Shown piece after piece: positions 1 through 7,057 of a stretch of DNA of 8,470 nt. The notes under the pieces are model-generated. The model did not search any database and was not told the DNA's origin. It saw nothing but the letters and a program-made list of their open reading frames with translations. Within the stretch, counting starts at the first letter, position 1. Each line of letters begins with the position of its first letter. The position numbers and the translations under genes are program-made. Location of the stretch: the NCBI GenBank assembly GCA_002315255.1, contig DCGM01000071.1, forward strand, positions 1 through 8,470. Direction: 5' to 3'. The stretch comes from Lachnospiraceae bacterium UBA1778. GTDB taxonomy: Bacteria; Bacillota; Clostridia; Lachnospirales; Lachnospiraceae.

Positions 1-160
1 ATCGCGAAGAAGATGCATATTTGAATGTGTTTCGGTCTCACAGATAGGGTGGAGAGCCTTTTCACAGGCGCAGTTCTTCCTGAACGAAGTATGCAGAGGC
101 ATAGAGAATTCTTTTTCGCCGGTTGCTGAATATGAGTTCAGGGATAGTAGAAGAAAATCT

Positions 161-1375
161 TTAACAGAGGAGTTTCCCGTCTTTATCTTTAACGTCTATA
201 TTCGGAAAAACCGTGTCTTTTTTAAAGTAAATCGCGAGATACCAGACATACGCGCCGATATAGAGGAACGTCGCGACCCAGAGGGGCATTGCCTGGAACC
301 CGGTCAGGCAGAGGCCGTAATGGAAGAGCGACTGTGCGAGAAGCAGGATGCACGGGACGATCGTCTTCCGGTTTGTGACGCAGAGGACGAGCGCGAGAAT
401 CTCGTAAACATAGCCGTAGCGGTCATGCATTTTCGGAAGGAACATGACGGCTGTGAACGCCAAAAGGAAACCGATATAGAGATCGTCCTGAAGTGAAACC
501 GGCTTCTTTTTCCGGATGATGATCACCGCTAAAATGCCGAGCGCGCAGACGGCGAGGAGAACCGCGCCATAGGACGCGAATCCGCCCAATGCGCCTGCGT
601 TCAGGTCGGCCACGAAGAGCGCGTAGATGTTCGAGAAATTGATGTAGATGCTTTCCGGATAAATGCTGACCTGCGACGAGTAAGTGCCGAAGATGCTGGC
701 CACCGGCCGCCCGGCCATGATGAACGGGATATTTAAGAACAGCATAACTGCCGGAATAATCAGGAAACAAAGGATCGAGAACTTCTTATCCTTCAGATAT
801 TTTATGATAAAGAACGGAATCAGAAGGACGGCCTGAAGCTTCCAGGAGAACGAAATGCCGAGGAAGATAAAGGCCGGAATCGGCCGGTCTTTCATCAGAA
901 GATACATGGAAAGGAGCAGGAAGAAGCCGAAAATCGAATCGCACTGGCCCCAGGCTGCCGAATTTAAAAAGACGATCGGGCAGAGGAAAACGAGCGAGAA
1001 GAGAAGGACAGCTTTCCAGACCGATTTGAACTCTTTTTTGCCGATATAAAACGCGAGTCCCGCGATGAGAAAATCAAACAGACACGAGACAAACTTGATC
1101 CGGGAAACGACAGAAAGAACCGGAATCCGCGCCAGAATGAACAGCATTAACTGATAGAGCGCGCTGTAATTTCCTAACGGAGTGCCGAGCGCTTCCCAGA
1201 GGGTCATTTTCGAATAAGCGTCCGCCCATACGAGGTAATCGGTTCCCATATCGTCCGAGACAATGCCCCGGAGCGAAAAACGGATCACGAGTCCCGCCAG
1301 AATCGCGAGTCCCAGCATAAAATAGGCGATATTGTTTGTGACAAAATCTAACACTTTTTTCTCAATTTTGCTCAT
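161..1375 (-). CDS. Gpi18-like GT-C family integral membrane glycosyltransferase
   Basis: Predicted polytopic membrane protein of 404 residues, resembling bacterial homologues of the GPI mannosyltransferase Gpi18 (GT-C fold). These are thought to transfer a sugar from a polyprenyl-phosphate donor on the outer face of the membrane. Seen in the sequence: about ten or more hydrophobic segments; an acidic first-loop motif, SDDMGTDYLVWADAY (residues 40-54), where GT-C enzymes carry the catalytic Asp; the family hallmark NSAAWGQCDSIFGFF (138-152); SWKLQAVLLIP (177-187); and KMHDRYGY (315-322), matching the family's MHERY motif. I chose the ATG at 1375 over one five codons upstream because GGGAG lies 8 bases before it, while the upstream ATG has no Shine-Dalgarno sequence. 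It lies 57 bp downstream of the YitT-family gene on the same strand, with no obvious terminator between, so the two may be co-transcribed. Acceptor and donor are unknown; the family call is fairly sure, the reaction is inferred. Confidence 0.8.
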   Translation of the reverse strand: MSKIEKKVLDFVTNNIAYFMLGLAILAGLVIRFSLRGIVSDDMGTDYLVWADAYSKMTLWEALGTPLGNYSALYQLMLFILARIPVLSVVSRIKFVSCLFDFLIAGLAFYIGKKEFKSVWKAVLLFSLVFLCPIVFLNSAAWGQCDSIFGFFLLLSMYLLMKDRPIPAFIFLGISFSWKLQAVLLIPFFIIKYLKDKKFSILCFLIIPAVMLFLNIPFIMAGRPVASIFGTYSSQVSIYPESIYINFSNIYALFVADLNAGALGGFASYGAVLLAVCALGILAVIIIRKKKPVSLQDDLYIGFLLAFTAVMFLPKMHDRYGYVYEILALVLCVTNRKTIVPCILLLAQSLFHYGLCLTGFQAMPLWVATFLYIGAYVWYLAIYFKKDTVFPNIDVKDKDGKLLC

Positions 1376-1383
1376 ATGGTTTT

Positions 1384-1388
1384 CTCCC
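1384..1388 (-). promoter_or_regulatory. Ribosome binding site deciding the glycosyltransferase start
   Basis: GGGAG on the minus strand lies 8 bases before the ATG at 1375. It overlaps the alternative in-frame ATG at 1390, which has no such site of its own, so translation from 1375 is favoured. Confidence 0.55.
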
Positions 1389-1432
1389 ATTTCAGGTAAT
1401 CGTATATCTGTTTAGTTTTCGACGCAGTGCTC

Positions 1433-2533
1433 TCAGCGTTTTTTCGTTTCGCGGAGCATAGCGGCTTTCGCCTGTTTTTCAGCCTTGGCGGCTTCGGCTT
1501 TCGCTTTCTTTTCTGCGCGAGCCGCTGCGGCTCTGGCCTTTTTTTCAGCCTTTGCGGCTACAGCCTTCGCCTGTCTTTCAGCCTTAGCTTCCGCGATTTT
1601 CACTTTCTTCAGCGCCTTCTGTGCGTCCGGGTCGAGGCCGTTCGCCAATGCTTCGGCGTCCTCCTCATTCTCCGCAATCTTCACGGCCTTAAAGCCTTCG
1701 CCGAGCACCTCGTGCGACTCTAAAATGACGGTAAAGGAGAGCGGGTCTGCTTTCCGCACCGCGCGCTCGACTTTCACGATATCCTTGACCGAGCAGGCAC
1801 ACATGACGAGGTCGTGCGGTTTGTCGGTATAGCCGCCGTAGGACGGGATCAGCGTCGTGCCGCGTTCGGTTTTCTCATTGATCCGGTCCGCGACTTCCTT
1901 GCCGTGGTCTGTAATAATCAGCGCGAGACGGCCGGAATTCAGACCATAAAGAAGCTTATCGGAGATCGCGCCGAACAGGAAGCCGATGATGGCTCCGTAG
2001 ATCGCGCCGTCGAAATCATGGAAAATCAATGCAGCTAACAGAACAACCGTATAATCAGCCGCCGAAATCAGCGTGCCGAGCTTGATATGCGGCCAGACAG
2101 ACTTGATCGCCATGACGATAAAATCTGTGCCGCCGGTCGATGAATTCTGCATATAAATGATGCCATAGCCGATGCCGCCGATGACGCCCGTGCAGATGGC
2201 GGCCAAAATCCGGTCACCCGTATAAACCGGGAAGAGCGGCGCCACATAGTCGATCAGCACGGAAGAAACGAGGATGCAGAAAACGGAACGCCAGAAGAAG
2301 TGGCGGCCAATCCGTTTCCGGCAGAGCAATGCGACCGGCACATTGAGAACAAAAGTCGTGATACCGATCGGTAAGCCCCACAGGCGGTAGAAGATGACGG
2401 CGATACCGGTAAAACCGGTCATCGGGAAATCTGATGCGACACCGAAATTATAGACGGCTGCCGTAGAAAGGACGCAGCCTAAAAGGCAGATGGAAAGATC
2501 CTTCAGCCAATGTTTTCCAAAAATAGTTTTCAT
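1433..2533 (-). CDS. YitT family membrane protein with Ala/Lys-rich repeat tail
   Basis: A 366-residue YitT-family protein (YitT membrane domain plus C-terminal DUF2179). The family is widespread in Firmicutes; its transport role is not firmly established. Residues 12-200 hold about five to six hydrophobic segments, with the family motif SSTGGTDFIVMAI (131-143). The soluble domain follows from about 203, including ITDHGKEVADRI and a GTTLIPSYGGYT stretch (226-236) typical of DUF2179. From about 282 the protein departs from the family: an acidic linker leads into four 11-residue Ala/Lys/Glu repeats (316-359) and a basic end. A TTG at 2587 would keep the frame open, but a -10 TATAAT lies inside that extension, so the transcript should start after it; the ATG at 2533 is preferred although its Shine-Dalgarno sequence is weak (GCGGGG, about 12 bases upstream). 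It is probably the first gene of a unit with the downstream glycosyltransferase. Confidence 0.85.
   Translation of the reverse strand: MKTIFGKHWLKDLSICLLGCVLSTAAVYNFGVASDFPMTGFTGIAVIFYRLWGLPIGITTFVLNVPVALLCRKRIGRHFFWRSVFCILVSSVLIDYVAPLFPVYTGDRILAAICTGVIGGIGYGIIYMQNSSTGGTDFIVMAIKSVWPHIKLGTLISAADYTVVLLAALIFHDFDGAIYGAIIGFLFGAISDKLLYGLNSGRLALIITDHGKEVADRINEKTERGTTLIPSYGGYTDKPHDLVMCACSVKDIVKVERAVRKADPLSFTVILESHEVLGEGFKAVKIAENEEDAEALANGLDPDAQKALKKVKIAEAKAERQAKAVAAKAEKKARAAAARAEKKAKAEAAKAEKQAKAAMLRETKKR
1457..1588 (-). repeat. Four 33-bp coding repeats (11-residue Ala/Lys hendecads)
   Basis: This segment encodes four consecutive 11-residue units at the end of the YitT-family protein: AKAERQAKAVA, AKAEKKARAAA, ARAEKKAKAEA and AKAEKQAKAAM. 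The pattern predicts a long, highly charged alpha helix, possibly a hendecad coiled coil, on the cytoplasmic side. Synonymous codons differ between units (for example AAG/AAA and GCT/GCG/GCC), so this is not a very recent tandem duplication. Usual YitT proteins end near the DUF2179 domain without such a tail. Confidence 0.75.
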
Positions 2534-2572
2534 TTTACGAGCAAGCCCCGCTATTCCATAATAAATCAATTT

Positions 2573-2601
2573 ATTATAACAGAGCAAAGCCTTTTATTCA
2601 A
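2573..2601 (-). promoter_or_regulatory. Sigma-70-type promoter for the YitT-family gene
   Basis: On the minus strand, a -35 box TTGAAT (2596-2601) is followed after exactly 17 bases by a perfect -10 box TATAAT (2573-2578). The predicted transcript start is near 2566, about 30 bases before the ATG at 2533. This argues against the upstream TTG at 2587 as the start codon. Confidence 0.7.
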
Positions 2602-2659
2602 GTTAAAGAAATTAGTAAAAACTCCCAAAGAGAATCGTCATTTTTTCAGCATAAAGAAA

Positions 2660-2689
2660 TTGCTTATACAGGGCGGATTGTGATAAAAT
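2660..2689 (+). promoter_or_regulatory. Extended -10 promoter for the reductase/aconitase X operon
   Basis: TTGCTT (2660-2665) and TAAAAT (2684-2689) are separated by 18 bases, and a TGA immediately before the -10 gives an extended -10 (TGATAAAAT). The predicted transcript start is near 2696, leaving a leader of about 100 bases before the ATG at 2796. It is divergent from the YitT promoter, with 58 bp between the two -35 boxes. Confidence 0.55.
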
Positions 2690-2707
2690 AATAACAAATA
2701 TTGAGAG

Positions 2708-2775
2708 TTTTTTCCGCAAATGATGCTGAAAAGCCGCGGTTATGGTTTTAGCAAAGAAGCGTTTGCGGGAAAAAA
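2708..2775 (+). promoter_or_regulatory. Nested hairpin in the leader of the reductase operon
   Basis: TTTTTTCCGCAAA (2708-2720) pairs with TTTGCGGGAAAAAA (2762-2775), with one bulged G. Inside the loop, GCTGAAAAGCC (2725-2735) can pair with GGTTTTAGC (2744-2752), each lone G being bulged. The outer stem ends 5 bases before the AAGGAG ribosome binding site at 2781. The structure would form in the mRNA leader and could affect translation or leader stability. No U-tract follows it, so it does not look like an intrinsic terminator. I recognise no riboswitch class. Confidence 0.45.
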
Positions 2776-2780
2776 AGAAA

Positions 2781-2786
2781 AAGGAG
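2781..2786 (+). promoter_or_regulatory. Ribosome binding site deciding the reductase start
   Basis: AAGGAG lies 9 bases before the ATG at 2796. An in-frame ATG at 2742 would add 18 residues, mostly lysine and arginine, encoded by the leader hairpin and this site; it has no ribosome binding site and does not resemble the family N terminus. The start at 2796 is therefore preferred. Confidence 0.75.
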
Positions 2787-2795
2787 AAATGCGAT

Positions 2796-4850
2796 ATGGA
2801 GAAACGTCTCGAGCCGCTTTTCACACCATGGAAAATCGGCAATGTAGAAATCAAAAACCGAATTGTTTTACCTTCCATGGGCGGCACGGATCTGTTCGGC
2901 TGGATGGAAAACAACCATTTTGACAAAGAGGGCGCGAAATTCATTTTAGAAGTCGCGAAGAACAACTGCGGTCTCGTCCTTCCGGGTTGCCAGCCGGTCT
3001 ATAACCCGATGTTCGGACAGTGGCTTTATAAGAACGACAAAATGTATAAGGATCTGGCAGAATGGATGCCGGAATTCCATAAGACCGGCGCGAAGCTGTT
3101 CGTCCAGCTGACCGCAGGCTTCGGCCGTTCCTTTACGATTTCTCCGATGATGGAGATGTTATATACGAATAAAGCGCTCCGCGTTATTTCGAAGCCGTTC
3201 ATGAACCTCGATAAGATTACCGCGACGGCGTCGGAATCCCCGAACCGCTGGTCCGATAAGGTTCCGTCCCGTGCGATGACTGTGGAAGAGATCCAGGAGT
3301 TCGTCGAAGCATTCGCAAAGACCGCGAAGAAGCTGAAAGATGCAGGCGTTGACGGCGTCGAAGTCCACGCAGTCCACGAGGGTTATCTCTTAGACCAGTT
3401 TACGCTGGGCTATGTCAATAAGCGTACTGACGAATACGGCGGCTCCTTTGAGAACCGTTACCGCTTCGCGACCGATATCGTGAAAGCGATCAAGGCTGCC
3501 TGCGGCGCTGATTTCCCGGTTTCTCTCCGTTACAGCGTCATTTCGAAGACGAAGGGCTTCCGCGAAGGCGCATTGCCGGGAGAAGAGTACGAAGAAGTCG
3601 GCCGTACGCTCGAAGAATCCGAGAAAGCGGCGAAGTATCTGCAGGATGCAGGCTATGACATGCTGAACTGCGATAACGGCACGTATGACGCCTGGTATTG
3701 GGCGCATCCGCCGATTTATATGCCGGAGAACTGTAACCTAAAGGATGTCGAGCATCTGAAGGATTTCGTCGATATTCCGGTCGTCTGCGCAGGCCGTATG
3801 GATCCGCGTGTCGCGGCTGATTCGATCGCGGCCGGAAAGCTGGACGGCGCCGCATTCGCGCGTCCGTTCCTGGCAGACCGTGAGTGGGTCACGAAGATGA
3901 TGGAGGAGCGCGAGGAAGATATCCGTCCGTGTATCCTCTGCCATAACGGCTGCTTCAATATGTGCCATTATAAAGGCGTTCCGAACGATCAGGAGCTTTC
4001 TGATTCGCTTCATCTCGCACGCTGCGCGGTCAATGCGGAGACGATGCAGACCGATAAGCACTACATTAAGAAGACCAATCATCCGAAGAAGGTGATCATC
4101 ATCGGCGGCGGCATCGGCGGCATGGAAGCGGCGAGAGTCCTGAAGCTTCGCGGCCACGAGCCGGTCATCTATGAAAAGAGCGGCAGCCTCGGCGGCACGT
4201 TCATTCCGGCTTCCGCAGAGTCCTACAAGGGCAAGCTGCGCGACCTCCTCACATGGTATCGCCATGAGATGGAGAAGCTCGGAATCGAAATCCATCTGAA
4301 TACAGAAATCAAGGATCTTACGGAGTTTGACGGTCTCGACATTATCGTCGCAACCGGTTCTACCGCGCGCATCTTAAAGAAGGTTCCGGGCCACGAGAAG
4401 ATGGTCGAAGCGTGCGAATACTTAAACGGCGCACCGGTCGGCGAGAAGATTGCCGTCATCGGCGGCGGCCTTACCGGCTGCGAAATCGCTTACGAGCTCT
4501 GCCTCCAGGGCAAGGACGTCACGATCGTCGAAATGAAGGACGACCTCGTTTCCCAGAAGGGCGTCTGTCTCGCAAACAGCTCGTATCTCCGCGAATATTT
4601 CGCACTTCATAAGACTCCGGTCTATCTCGAAACGACGTTAAAAGAAGTCCGTGACGGCTCGATCATCTGCACCGGAAAAGACGGCAATGAGCTGGAAATC
4701 CCGTGCGATACAGTCATCAGCTCGGCCGGCTATATCCCGAAGCCGCTTGCGGAAGAGAAGGGGAAGGTGAAACTTGTCGGTGACTGCCGCGGAATCGGAA
4801 ACCTTCGCTCGGTCATCTGGCGCGCTTACGAAGTCGCGATGAAACTGTAA
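2796..4850 (+). CDS. FMN/4Fe-4S/FAD ene-reductase (2,4-dienoyl-CoA / 2-enoate reductase type)
   Basis: A 684-residue cytoplasmic flavoenzyme with the full three-part layout of 2,4-dienoyl-CoA reductase, clostridial 2-enoate reductase and BaiCD/BaiH: an old-yellow-enzyme TIM barrel with FMN (about 1-365), an iron-sulfur segment (379-410) and an FAD/NAD(P)H domain (431-684). Visible motifs: LEPLFTPWKIGNVEIKNRIV at the start; HAVHEGYLLDQF (191-202), with the paired His and a Tyr in the active-site region; NKRTDEYGG (208-216); CAGRM and GAAFARPFLAD for FMN phosphate binding (331-335, 351-361); Cys379, 382, 386, 390 and 410; GGGIGGMEAA (437-446) with Glu460 for FAD; GGGLTGCEIAYEL (556-568) with Glu579, an acidic residue that suggests NADH; and VGDC near the end. 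Electrons would pass from NAD(P)H via FAD and the cluster to FMN, which reduces an activated C=C bond. First gene of an operon, 19 bp before the aconitase X large subunit. Substrate unknown. Confidence 0.88.
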   Translation: MEKRLEPLFTPWKIGNVEIKNRIVLPSMGGTDLFGWMENNHFDKEGAKFILEVAKNNCGLVLPGCQPVYNPMFGQWLYKNDKMYKDLAEWMPEFHKTGAKLFVQLTAGFGRSFTISPMMEMLYTNKALRVISKPFMNLDKITATASESPNRWSDKVPSRAMTVEEIQEFVEAFAKTAKKLKDAGVDGVEVHAVHEGYLLDQFTLGYVNKRTDEYGGSFENRYRFATDIVKAIKAACGADFPVSLRYSVISKTKGFREGALPGEEYEEVGRTLEESEKAAKYLQDAGYDMLNCDNGTYDAWYWAHPPIYMPENCNLKDVEHLKDFVDIPVVCAGRMDPRVAADSIAAGKLDGAAFARPFLADREWVTKMMEEREEDIRPCILCHNGCFNMCHYKGVPNDQELSDSLHLARCAVNAETMQTDKHYIKKTNHPKKVIIIGGGIGGMEAARVLKLRGHEPVIYEKSGSLGGTFIPASAESYKGKLRDLLTWYRHEMEKLGIEIHLNTEIKDLTEFDGLDIIVATGSTARILKKVPGHEKMVEACEYLNGAPVGEKIAVIGGGLTGCEIAYELCLQGKDVTIVEMKDDLVSQKGVCLANSSYLREYFALHKTPVYLETTLKEVRDGSIICTGKDGNELEIPCDTVISSAGYIPKPLAEEKGKVKLVGDCRGIGNLRSVIWRAYEVAMKL

Positions 4851-4869
4851 TTACGAAAGGGGAAATGAT

Positions 4870-6144
4870 ATGAAACTGACAGAACAGCAGCAGGCGATTC
4901 TGGACGGAAAGTCCGGCGAAACGCTCGCTAAAGTTATGGAAACCTTAGTCCGCTACGGTGAGCTTTTCGGCGCAGAAGAGATGGTCGAAATCACCAGCGA
5001 TTATAATCACCTCGTCACGTCCTTCGGTCTGAAGGCGCTGGCGCCGGTGTACGGGCTTCTCCAGCAGCTCATTGACGCCAATGAGCCGTCGAAGCAGAAA
5101 TTCTCGGCAGACCCGCGGCCGTTAGACCCGAAGGTTCCGTCGAGCTTTCTCCAGGATTTCGTCTTCAAAAACTTCATGTATTCGAAGCAGGACGAATATG
5201 AGAAACAGCTTCAGAAGCTTGGTCTTATGAATGATGACGCGTTCACCTGCACCTGCTATATGAACGAAGTCGGCAATACGCCGAAGAAGGGCGACATCCT
5301 TTCCTGGTCCGAGTCCTCCGCAGTCGTTTATGCGAACTCCGTGCTCGGCGCACGCTGCAACCGGAACTCCGGTATCATTGACATTATGGGCTCTGTCTGC
5401 GGTTTCGTTCCGAAGTTCGGCTTCCTGACGGATGAAGGACGGAAGGCGAAATGGATCGTCGAAATCAAGACGACGAAGAAGCCGGAAGCGCAGCTTTTAG
5501 GCTCAGCAGTCGGCATGAAGGTAATGGAAGACGTTCCGTACGTGGTCGGCCTGGACAAATGGCTGGACGGAACGCTTGATGACAATGCGAAGACGTATCT
5601 GAAAGACTTCGGCGCAGCGACGGCCTCGAACGGCGCTGTCGGCCTCTACCATATCGAAGGCATCACGCCGGAGGCGGTGGAGCAGGGAAGAGCATTGATC
5701 GCAGAAGGCGCACAGACCTACGTGATCGACGACGCGGAATTACAGCGCGTCTACGACAGCTATCCGGTCATCTGGAAGAATAAAGACGCGAAGCCGAAGC
5801 TCTGCTTCATGGGCTGCCCGCACATGAGCTTAGAGCAGTTAAAGAGCTGGACGAAGAAGATTGACGCCGGCTTAAAGGAAAACGGACAGACGAAGGTCCA
5901 GATCCCGACCGTGTTCACCGCGTCACCTGGCGTCATTAAGAAGTTCGAAGAGTGCGAAGAAGCAGCTCTTTTAAAGAAGAGCGGCGTCATCCTGTCCTAT
6001 ATCTGCCCGCTTATGTATATGAACAATCCGCTTTCGGAGAAGATTCCGGTCATCACCTCATCGAATAAGCTCCGCACCTATACGAGTGCGCGTTATTATA
6101 CCGATGCAGAGATCTTAGACCAGCTCGTGAAGGGAGGAAAATAA
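4870..6144 (+). CDS. Aconitase X large (catalytic) subunit
   Basis: A 424-residue protein of the aconitase X catalytic family (formerly DUF521), a hydro-lyase with an iron-sulfur cluster. Characterised members are bacterial/fungal cis-3-hydroxy-L-proline dehydratases and archaeal phosphomevalonate dehydratases. Seen here: SSAVVYANSVLGARCNRNSG (149-168), a family hallmark; TCTCYMNEVG (126-135); SDYNHLV near the N terminus; a LCFMGCPHMSLEQL block (311-324); and Cys379 in SYICPLMY. Cys129, 163, 316 and 379 are plausible cluster or active-site residues, but I assign none firmly. The gene encodes only the catalytic domain, with the swivel domain as a separate gene one base downstream, so this is the two-subunit type. 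The start at 4870 has AAAGGGG 7 bases upstream. No proline racemase or pyrroline-carboxylate reductase gene is present, so hydroxyproline use is not supported by neighbours; the adjoining ene-reductase suggests a dehydrate-then-reduce pathway. Confidence 0.88.
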   Translation: MKLTEQQQAILDGKSGETLAKVMETLVRYGELFGAEEMVEITSDYNHLVTSFGLKALAPVYGLLQQLIDANEPSKQKFSADPRPLDPKVPSSFLQDFVFKNFMYSKQDEYEKQLQKLGLMNDDAFTCTCYMNEVGNTPKKGDILSWSESSAVVYANSVLGARCNRNSGIIDIMGSVCGFVPKFGFLTDEGRKAKWIVEIKTTKKPEAQLLGSAVGMKVMEDVPYVVGLDKWLDGTLDDNAKTYLKDFGAATASNGAVGLYHIEGITPEAVEQGRALIAEGAQTYVIDDAELQRVYDSYPVIWKNKDAKPKLCFMGCPHMSLEQLKSWTKKIDAGLKENGQTKVQIPTVFTASPGVIKKFEECEEAALLKKSGVILSYICPLMYMNNPLSEKIPVITSSNKLRTYTSARYYTDAEILDQLVKGGK

Positions 6145-6145
6145 G

Positions 6146-6589
6146 ATGAAAACATTTACGGGAAGAGTCGTTTCGAAAGGCAATACGACCGCGGAAGCAT
6201 TAGTTTCCCACGGCGGGTTAAACACATTGGCATCCTTCCAGAAAGCCCTCCAGTTCGGCGACAAGAATGCGACCTGCGGTGATCAGAACAACCCGGATTT
6301 ATACGGAAAACAGATGAAGGGTAAGGCGCTCTGCCTGCCGCGTACCATCGGCTCCACGACCGGCGGCCTCGTGCTGTACTGCGCATGCTCGATGGAGCGC
6401 CAGCCGGCCTGTATGCTGTTCTCCGAACCGATCGATTCGCTTGCGGCAGCGGGCGCAGTCCTTCAGGATGTCTGGCTTCCGAACAGCCATATGCCGGTTA
6501 TCGACTCACTCGGCGATGAATTCCTGGCATTCGTTAAGGATGGCATGAAGATCACCGTCAAAGAAGACGGCACCGTTGAGGTCGAGTAA
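6146..6589 (+). CDS. Aconitase X small (swivel domain) subunit
   Basis: A 147-residue protein matching the aconitase X swivel domain (formerly DUF126). It should join the large subunit to form the active dehydratase. Visible features are a GRVVSKGNTTAEALVS start (6-21), GLNTLASFQ (24-32), LPRTIGSTTGG (64-74), corresponding to the conserved Gly-Ser loop of swivel domains, and EPIDSLAAAGAVLQDVWLP (94-112), typical of the C-terminal half. The length is normal for a stand-alone small subunit. Its ATG follows the large-subunit stop by one base, with AGGGAGG (6131-6137) as ribosome binding site inside the preceding gene, so translation is probably coupled. The palindromic element at 6590 begins at the base after its stop codon, so the operon mRNA must either end within that structure or run through it. 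Confidence 0.88.
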   Translation: MKTFTGRVVSKGNTTAEALVSHGGLNTLASFQKALQFGDKNATCGDQNNPDLYGKQMKGKALCLPRTIGSTTGGLVLYCACSMERQPACMLFSEPIDSLAAAGAVLQDVWLPNSHMPVIDSLGDEFLAFVKDGMKITVKEDGTVEVE

Positions 6590-6909
6590 GCCGGAAAATA
6601 ACGTTTTCGTTCCTTGAATGGCGGCTGTGTGCTGCCCCGATTATTCTACGGCCTAGTCGCTCGTTTCCTACGAGTTTACAAGCAGCTCTAGGCAGTTATG
6701 CCACGATGTGACAAATAATTCAGGCGCTTGAATCCCTTGACACATATGATGTGTCAGTGATCCAAGCGCCTTCTTTATTTGCCCGTGGCATAAAAAACTG
6801 CCTTTGCTTAGCTTGTAAAACTCGTGACGGAATCCTCGCTAAGTCGGCCTTAAGAATAATCGGGACAGCACTTAGCCGCCATCAAGAAAGATACGAGTTA
6901 TTTTCCGGC
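6590..6909 (+). repeat. Large palindromic structured element, copy 1 (putative structured RNA)
   Basis: An imperfect palindrome of 320 bp centred near 6748. Helices, outside to inside: closing stem GCCGGAAAATAAC (6590-6602) with 6897-6909, 13 bp perfect; CTTGAATGGCGGCT (6613-6626) with 6874-6886; GTGCTGCCCCGATTATTCT (6629-6647) with 6853-6871, 18 of 19 pairs; CGAGTTTACAAGC (6671-6683) with 6811-6824, one bulged A; AGGCAGTT plus ATGCCAC (6690-6704) with 6785-6803, with AAAA (6792-6795) unpaired on the 3' side only; CAAATAATTCAGGCGCTTG (6712-6730) with 6763-6781; and TGACACAT (6738-6745) with ATGTGTCA (6749-6756). Its order and several motifs recur in the copy at 7181-7494, which faces the other way. 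It would fold in the 3' region of the operon mRNA, or as single-stranded DNA. No ORF in it looks like a protein, and I recognise no known family. Confidence 0.85.
6712..6781 (+). terminator. Central hairpin of copy 1, possible terminator
   Basis: CAAATAATTCAGGCGCTTG (6712-6730) pairs with CAAGCGCCTTCTTTATTTG (6763-6781), enclosing the TGACACAT/ATGTGTCA hairpin. A GC-rich stem flanked by an A/T-rich upstream arm and the T-rich TTCTTTATTT resembles a bidirectional intrinsic terminator, but the T-run is interrupted. It lies about 120-190 bases after the aconitase X small-subunit stop. Termination is inferred, not shown. Confidence 0.4.
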
Positions 6910-6950
6910 TTCTTCTACATTAGTATTTCTGCTTGTTCGGGCAGTCAAGG

Positions 6951-7057
6951 GGCATAAAAAACTGCCTTAGCTTAGCCTGCGCACGTTCCGGAAGCCTCGC
7001 TAAGTCGGCCTTAAGAATGATCGGGACAGCACTTTGCCGCCGGAGAAAATGAACGAG
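6951..7057 (+). repeat. Orphan right arm, direct repeat of the element's 3' half
   Basis: This stretch is a direct repeat of 6787-6897, the right arm of copy 1. Both start GGCATAAAAAACTGCCTT and share CCTCGCTAAGTCGGCCTTAA and CGGGACAGCACTT, ending near ACGAG. The middle differs: 6970-6993 matches the inverse of 7261-7284 over 24 perfect bases instead of the copy 1 sequence. It has no matching left arm upstream (6911-6948 shows no similarity), so it looks like a remnant of a third element or a duplicated half. Confidence 0.7.

Noticed and set aside
2..496. A plus-strand frame with no stop from the window edge to 494-496
   Set aside because: From 161 onward it is the codon-aligned antisense of the glycosyltransferase gene, and the remaining 53 codons show no protein-like pattern. 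The only useful start is an internal ATG near 319. Nothing else is visible in 1-160.
2534..2587. N-terminal extension of the YitT-family protein from a TTG at 2587
   Set aside because: A near-consensus promoter (TTGAAT, 17 bp, TATAAT) overlaps it, so the transcript should start downstream of the TTG. The extension also does not look like the family.
3738..4295. A 185-codon minus-strand frame opposite the reductase gene
   Set aside because: It is an antisense shadow of a gene with clear domain motifs across the same interval; it has no start context and no recognisable protein features.
6737..6742. TTGACA as a -35 box inside copy 1
   Set aside because: No -10-like sequence occurs 16-18 bases downstream, and the hexamer is part of the TGACACAT hairpin arm.
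6751..6957. A 68-codon plus-strand open frame
   Set aside because: It begins inside the central hairpin of copy 1 and spans repeat arms. There is no ribosome binding site and no recognisable protein feature.
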